A DNA stretch of 64,000 bases from JBEVJK01 sp963791325 (GTDB taxonomy: Bacteria; Pseudomonadota; Alphaproteobacteria; Rhizobiales; Rhizobiaceae), in contig CAWBRU010000022.1 of NCBI GenBank assembly GCA_963791325.1, positions 270,491-334,490 of the forward strand, read 5' to 3'. Shown in pieces: positions 59,881 to 64,000 of this stretch (positions within the stretch are counted from its first letter, which is position 1; every line of letters starts with the position of its first letter). The notes beneath the pieces were generated by a model that was not told where the DNA came from, did not search any database, and saw only the letters and a list, made by a program, of their open reading frames with translations. The translations under genes were made by a program, and so were the position numbers.

Positions 59881-60807
59881 CTAGCCGACGGCACCCTGCG
59901 CCGACAGGCGAATGCCGTCCAGGGTCGCGGTCGGCGGCTGCCAGTCGAAGGTGTGCCTGAAACGCGTGCTGTCGACCTCGAGGTCGTCAAGCAGCGTCTT
60001 GGCCATGCGGTCACGTCGCGCAAGCGTAAGCAGGCTGCGCAGCACGGGTGTGGGCACCGCAAACAGGCGAGGCGGCACGCCGAACCCGTGGCGAAGTGTC
60101 GACAGGATCTCAGCGAGGCCGACCGGTTCCGCGTCGGCGATCATGTAGGTGCCAGGTACAAACCGTTCTTCTGGTAGTTCGATCAACAGGAGCAATGCTG
60201 AAACGAGGTTGTCGACGAACAGCAGCGACCGCCGATTGCGTACCGAGGCGAAGGGCAGCGGCACCGCCAAGCCGGCCAAGCGCCGTAGCGCGGCCCAATT
60301 GCCCCTTGCCTCGGTGCCGTAGACGACCGGCGGCCGGAGATTGATACCGTTGATGGCGCGCACATGCGCCTCAGCGGCCAACTTCGAGCGGCCATAGGGT
60401 GTCGACGGAGCGGGCGGGGTCATCTCGTCGACCGGACGGTTTGCCGCACCTTCTGCGACCGCGAACAGGCTGGAGAGATGGACGAAGCGCTTAATGCCTG
60501 CCTGCTCCGCAGCCGTGGCGAGACACCGCGTCCCTTGATCATTGGCTTCGGCGAACATTTCGGGTGCGATCTCGCGGGCCGGGACCTGCGCGGCAAGGTG
60601 AATCACGACCGAGCAGCCGGCCAGCGCAGCCTGCCATCCAATGTCCGGCCCGAACCGACCCGTCGCCACGCTTCTGATGTGCTTGCCCTCTGGCACCGCG
60701 GGGGCAGTCCTGCCGGCCGCCGTGACTTGATGTCCCCGGCGCACCAGCTCGCCGACGAGCGCACGGCCGACGAAGCCGCTGGCGCCGGTGACAAGGATTC
60801 CAGCCAA
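59881..60807 (-). CDS. NAD-dependent epimerase/dehydratase (extended SDR)
   Basis: The start is taken as TTG 60807, preceded by AAGGAGG, giving 308 residues (an ATG at 60861 would add a poorly supported extension). The Rossmann motif is ILVTGASGFVGRALVGELVRRGH. Next come VVIHLAAQVPAREIAP and SSLFAV at the catalytic Ser, and the YxxxK motif in PYGRSKLAAEAHV. The layout matches sugar epimerases of WbpV or WcaG type. It ends 3 bases before the sugar transferase gene, so the two are coupled. Confidence 0.8.
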   Translation of the reverse strand: MAGILVTGASGFVGRALVGELVRRGHQVTAAGRTAPAVPEGKHIRSVATGRFGPDIGWQAALAGCSVVIHLAAQVPAREIAPEMFAEANDQGTRCLATAAEQAGIKRFVHLSSLFAVAEGAANRPVDEMTPPAPSTPYGRSKLAAEAHVRAINGINLRPPVVYGTEARGNWAALRRLAGLAVPLPFASVRNRRSLLFVDNLVSALLLLIELPEERFVPGTYMIADAEPVGLAEILSTLRHGFGVPPRLFAVPTPVLRSLLTLARRDRMAKTLLDDLEVDSTRFRHTFDWQPPTATLDGIRLSAQGAVG

Positions 60808-60958
60808 TGAACCTCCTTCTTTGTTCAGCAGGCATGCTGCAGGGACGCCGCAGGGATCCAATTTACAGCACGGCGGTGTTGTTCAATTCAACTCTTTAGA
60901 CTAACTAGGTGCCCGGGGGACGCCAGCGCAACTGATTTTCCTCACCGGAGAGTGGGAC

Positions 60959-62881
60959 TTGAAGCGATATTTGGGGTTTGCGCACGACCTGATTGTCGCG
61001 AGCGCCGCGTTTCTGCTCGCCTATCTTACCGTGATCGGCCCATCGCTCACTTTGGCCACGCCGGGAATCCTTGAGAAGACCGCCAGCTTCGTAGCGCTGA
61101 GCGGGTTTTTCTTCTGCTGTTCTTCGCAGTCGATCGGGGTTCGTGGCGCTACGTCTCGATCCCGGACCTGATCAGCATCATCAAGGCGACGTCTGGCCGC
61201 GATCGTGCTCTATACGGTCGGCGCCTTCCTGATGACGCGCGGCTCCAACGTGCCGCGCTCGGTGCCAGTGCTCACCGGCCTCTATATGCTCGCAGGACTT
61301 TCAGCGCCGCGCCTGGCCTACCGGATGCTGTTCGAGCACAACATTCCCTTGCCGATGCCGGCCCAGCACAAGCCGAAGCGCTACGTGCTGCTTTACGGAC
61401 TGACTGATGCGGCCGAGACGTTCATCCGCTCGACCCGCCGGGACGTCAATCGCGAGACGGTGGTCGCCGGCATCGTCGACGACGAGCCAACCCATCGGCG
61501 GCGAATCGTGCAAGGCGTCAAGGTGGTCGGCAGCTTCGCCGACATCCGTCACATCCTGGCGAAGTTCCAGCGCAACGGCATCACCATCTCCGAGATCATC
61601 GCCGCCGATTTCGGGCCGTCGCGCCAGCAGCTCGGCGAGATCGTCGAGCTCGCGATGCGCGTCGGGCTCAAGGCATCGCGGCTGCCCAGCGCCACCGACA
61701 CTGCGCAGATCGGCAGCGACGGCCGCATCGAGCCGAAGCCGATCGATCTTGGGCGATCTGCTCGGCCGCCCGGAGGTCCGCGCCGACCTCGAGAGCGTAG
61801 CGAGCCTGGTCAACGACCGCCTCGTGCTCGCCACCGGAGCCGGCGGCTCGATCGGCTCGGAGCTCTGCCGCCAGATCGCCATGTTCGGCCCGCGCTCGCT
61901 GACCATCACCGACAGCTCCGAGTTTCACCTCTATCTGCTCGATACGGAGCTGCGCGAGCGCTATCCGCAGCTGAAGATCATCACCCGCATCATGGACGTG
62001 CGCGACAGCAAGCGGGTCCGGAGCCTGTTCGAGGAGCTCAAGCCCGAGGTCGTCTTCCACGCGGCAGCGCTGAAGCATGTGCCCCTGGTCGAGGCCAATC
62101 CGCTCGAAGCGATCAAGACCAACCTGCTCGGCACGCGCAACGTCGCCGATGCCGCGCTCGCCAATGGGGCGCAGACCTTCGTGATGATCTCGACCGACAA
62201 GGCGGTCAATCCGACCAACGTCATGGGGGCGACCAAGCGGGCGGCGGAGGCCTATTGCCAGGCGCTCGACGTCGCCTCGGAGACGAGCCGCTTCAAGACC
62301 GTCCGCTTCGGCAATGTGCTGGGCTCGAATGGCTCGGTGGTGCCACGCTTCCGCGAGCAGATCGCCAATGGCGGCCCGGTGACTGTCACCCACCCGCACA
62401 TGGTGCGCTTCTTCATGACCATTCCGGAGGCGGTGCGGCTCGTGCTGCACGCTTCCGCGCATGCGCTTCAGCACCTGTCCGACCGCGGCAAGATCATGGT
62501 GCTCGACATGGGCGAGCCGGTACGCATCGCCGATCTTGCCGAGCGAATGATCCAGCTTGCCGGCTTTCGCCCGCACGAGGACATCGAGATCGTCTACACC
62601 GGACTGCAGGCCCGGCGAGAAGCTGTATGAGGAGCTGTTCGATCCGTCGGAGGCACAAGACGGGCGCACCGAGGAAGGCTATGTCGTCGCCTCGCCGCGG
62701 GTGATCGACAAGGCGCTGCTGATGCGGACTCTTGTCCGGGATCGAGGTCGCAGCCCGGTCGGAGAACGCTTCCCGGGCGCTCGAGCTTCTGTGTCACATC
62801 GTACCTGAGTACCATCCATCTCCTATTTTCATTGCTATACCCGACGAGAAGAGCGGCACCGGTATGGTGCAGCAAGAGTAG
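60959..62881 (+). pseudogene. CapD/WbpM-type nucleotide-sugar 4,6-dehydratase, frameshifted
   Basis: The start is TTG 60959 after GGAGAG. The N-terminal membrane region begins LKRYLGFAHDLIVASAAFLLAYL, and the cytoplasmic Rossmann domain has LVLATGAGGSIGSELCRQIAMFG, VVFHAAALKHVPLVE, MISTDKAVNPTNVMGATKRAAE and VRFGNVLGSNGSVVPRF. The frame changes near 61112, 61192, 61745, 62610 and 62735. The last places the real end at 62881 (ALELLCHIVPEYHP and more), making the total exactly 641 codons. The protein makes 4-keto-6-deoxy sugars from UDP-GlcNAc-type donors. It is divergent from the epimerase gene. Confidence 0.75.
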
Positions 62882-63029
62882 GTGCCTGCCTGGTCGTCTC
62901 TGACCGCTGTTGGAATATAGCCGAAAAAGCTCGGTGCTCTTATTGGTCCATTGCTCTTGCGACATGGGCTATAATTGAGGCAACTAGGCCTTCCCACATC
63001 CTCATCTACTGAGTTTTCCTCCACCTGGA

Positions 63030-63165
63030 GCCAAACTCTGGCCGCCGGGCCTGGTGCGGGTTGATCTTGACCAGCGCGCAGCCCGCATCAGCCAGCCGGC
63101 GCTCCAAAGCGCGGTGATAGGGACCGGTCGGCTCGTAGACGACGTTTACATCAGCCGCCGGGTCT
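63030..63165 (-). mobile_element. IS110-family transposase scrap
   Basis: A minus-strand frame reads VVYEPTGPYHRALERRLADAG, then CALVKINPHQARR. This is the conserved EPTGxYHxALxxxLxxAG region of IS110 transposases. Fewer than 50 residues remain and the rest is absent. Confidence 0.65.
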
Positions 63166-63634
63166 GCAATAGCCGTGCCCGTGACTGTAACGAGTATAGC
63201 ACCACTTGCTAAAAAACCGTCGACCCCCGCCCCTCCAGCATACCCCACTGCCTGCGGGCGACACTCACTGTAGAATGCCCGTAAAACCTATACCGAGATG
63301 GCCTCTGGAGCCGGGTTGAAGTGCTTTAGGTCGTTGGGCCAAGTTGTGGTGCGAAGGCCTCCCCAGGGGCTTCCCCGGTGGCAGGATTTCAGTATTCCCC
63401 AAGCGGTCCAAAAGTGCGAGTTTTTTCAGAGACAAGGGACGGAAAGGCATTGTCCTCGATTAATCGCAACCCAACAGCACAATCCTTGCCGCTCTTCAAA
63501 AGAACAAGTTTTCGGCGTAAGAGGTTTGAGTAAAGGGAGGCGCATGGGTCTTTCTGTGTTGTGAGCAGGGGACTGATGCCACAATTGTTTAAGAACTCGG
63601 CGCTCCTGAAGGCCGCGAACCTCTTATAAATGGG
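63166..63634. other. No gene recognised
   Basis: Composition is moderate and no frame shows a domain or ribosome-binding site. It may be flanking DNA of the lost insertion sequence. Confidence 0.4.
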
Positions 63635-63829
63635 TCAGCGTACCCAAGGCGCAAGCCAGACTACCACAACCGCGCCTACCACGCAGAATGCTATAAGCAT
63701 GACCCCGAATACTAACCAATGTAAACTTTTGTCTAACATAACTCGCGCGCGAAAGCCCCAAATCTTCCTAAGCGTCAAATAGCCGACGCTAGTGAGTGCA
63801 CTATTTATTCCTTCGAAGCGACGGTCCAT
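63635..63829 (-). CDS. Small single-span membrane protein
   Basis: The 64-residue product starts MDRRFEGINSALTSVGYLTLRK and has one hydrophobic segment near the end (WLVFGVMLIAFCVVGAVVVVWLAPWV). The positive residues before it favour an N-in orientation. Not recognised as a family. It stands alone at the window end. Confidence 0.5.
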   Translation of the reverse strand: MDRRFEGINSALTSVGYLTLRKIWGFRARVMLDKSLHWLVFGVMLIAFCVVGAVVVVWLAPWVR

Positions 63830-64000
63830 TGAGAAGCACCAGTCTGAGGGCAGCGTCGATTCAAACTCCTTCCACCTTCAGGCCCTTACGGCTGGTATAT
63901 CATAGGACTTGTCCGGTCAACAATGTCGCTAGTCTTGCGTGATGGAGCCGTCGGGCTCTACCTCAACCCGCCTGACAACGCGATCGTCCCTCGCGACAAC

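Overview
The window is about 64 kb of high-GC DNA that looks like a chromosome segment of an alphaproteobacterium of the order Hyphomicrobiales (Rhizobiales). The evidence is a FrcBCA-FrcR-FrcK fructose locus like the Sinorhizobium one, a fused CysNC sulfate-activation enzyme, a DUF982 protein and remnants of repeated rhizobial gene families. I cannot name a genus. I saw no rRNA, tRNA or CRISPR array.

Layout. 0-1.7 kb: a partial C-terminus, a SnoaL-like protein and two very small membrane-protein candidates. 1.8-6.3 kb: a CUT2-type sugar ABC transporter operon whose four genes are recognisable over their whole length but interrupted by about 28 frame changes. 6.4-6.56 kb: a strong terminator and a possible small RNA. 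7.1-8.1 kb: a phytanoyl-CoA-dioxygenase-like enzyme. 8.8-17.4 kb: a probable sugar-acid catabolic region with a GntR/FCD regulator, an enolase-superfamily dehydratase, a second ABC importer, a cupin, a UxaA/GarD-type dehydratase and an SDR. 17.5-19.1 kb: a calcium/proton antiporter and a DUF982 protein. 19.3-24.7 kb: a peptide ABC transporter operon. 24.8-37.6 kb: a seven-gene glycogen operon glgP-glgB-glgC-glgA-pgm-glgX-alpha-glucosidase with overlapping or closely spaced genes. 37.8-43.1 kb: frcBCA divergent from frcR-frcK. 43.4-48.2 kb: a DegT aminotransferase and the convergent cysD-cysNC-cysQ sulfate-activation operon.

48.5-53.4 kb is a decayed accessory island. It holds a truncated DUF2793 gene, pseudogenes, IS110 and IS630 scraps, an intact phage recombination module (Gp157, Bet/RecT, HNH) and a broken XRE regulator. 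53.6-62.9 kb is a surface-polysaccharide region: a GT29-like protein without a start, a GT8 glycosyltransferase, a broken glycosylation-linked gene, a UDP-glucuronate-epimerase-like gene, a UDP-sugar dehydrogenase, a small phosphoglycosyl transferase, an SDR epimerase and a CapD/WbpM-type dehydratase. 62.9-64 kb holds an IS110 scrap and one small membrane ORF.

The carbon side is coherent. Fructose enters through FrcBCA and is phosphorylated by FrcK. Hexose phosphate can be stored through Pgm, GlgC, GlgA and GlgB and recovered through GlgP, GlgX and the alpha-glucosidase. Frameshifts in otherwise well conserved genes (pgm, glgB, frcB, cysNC, and the whole 1.8-6.3 and 56.9-62.9 kb blocks) are nearly all single-base gains. 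Sequence or assembly error is therefore a serious alternative to real gene decay, and should be excluded before calling these genes dead.
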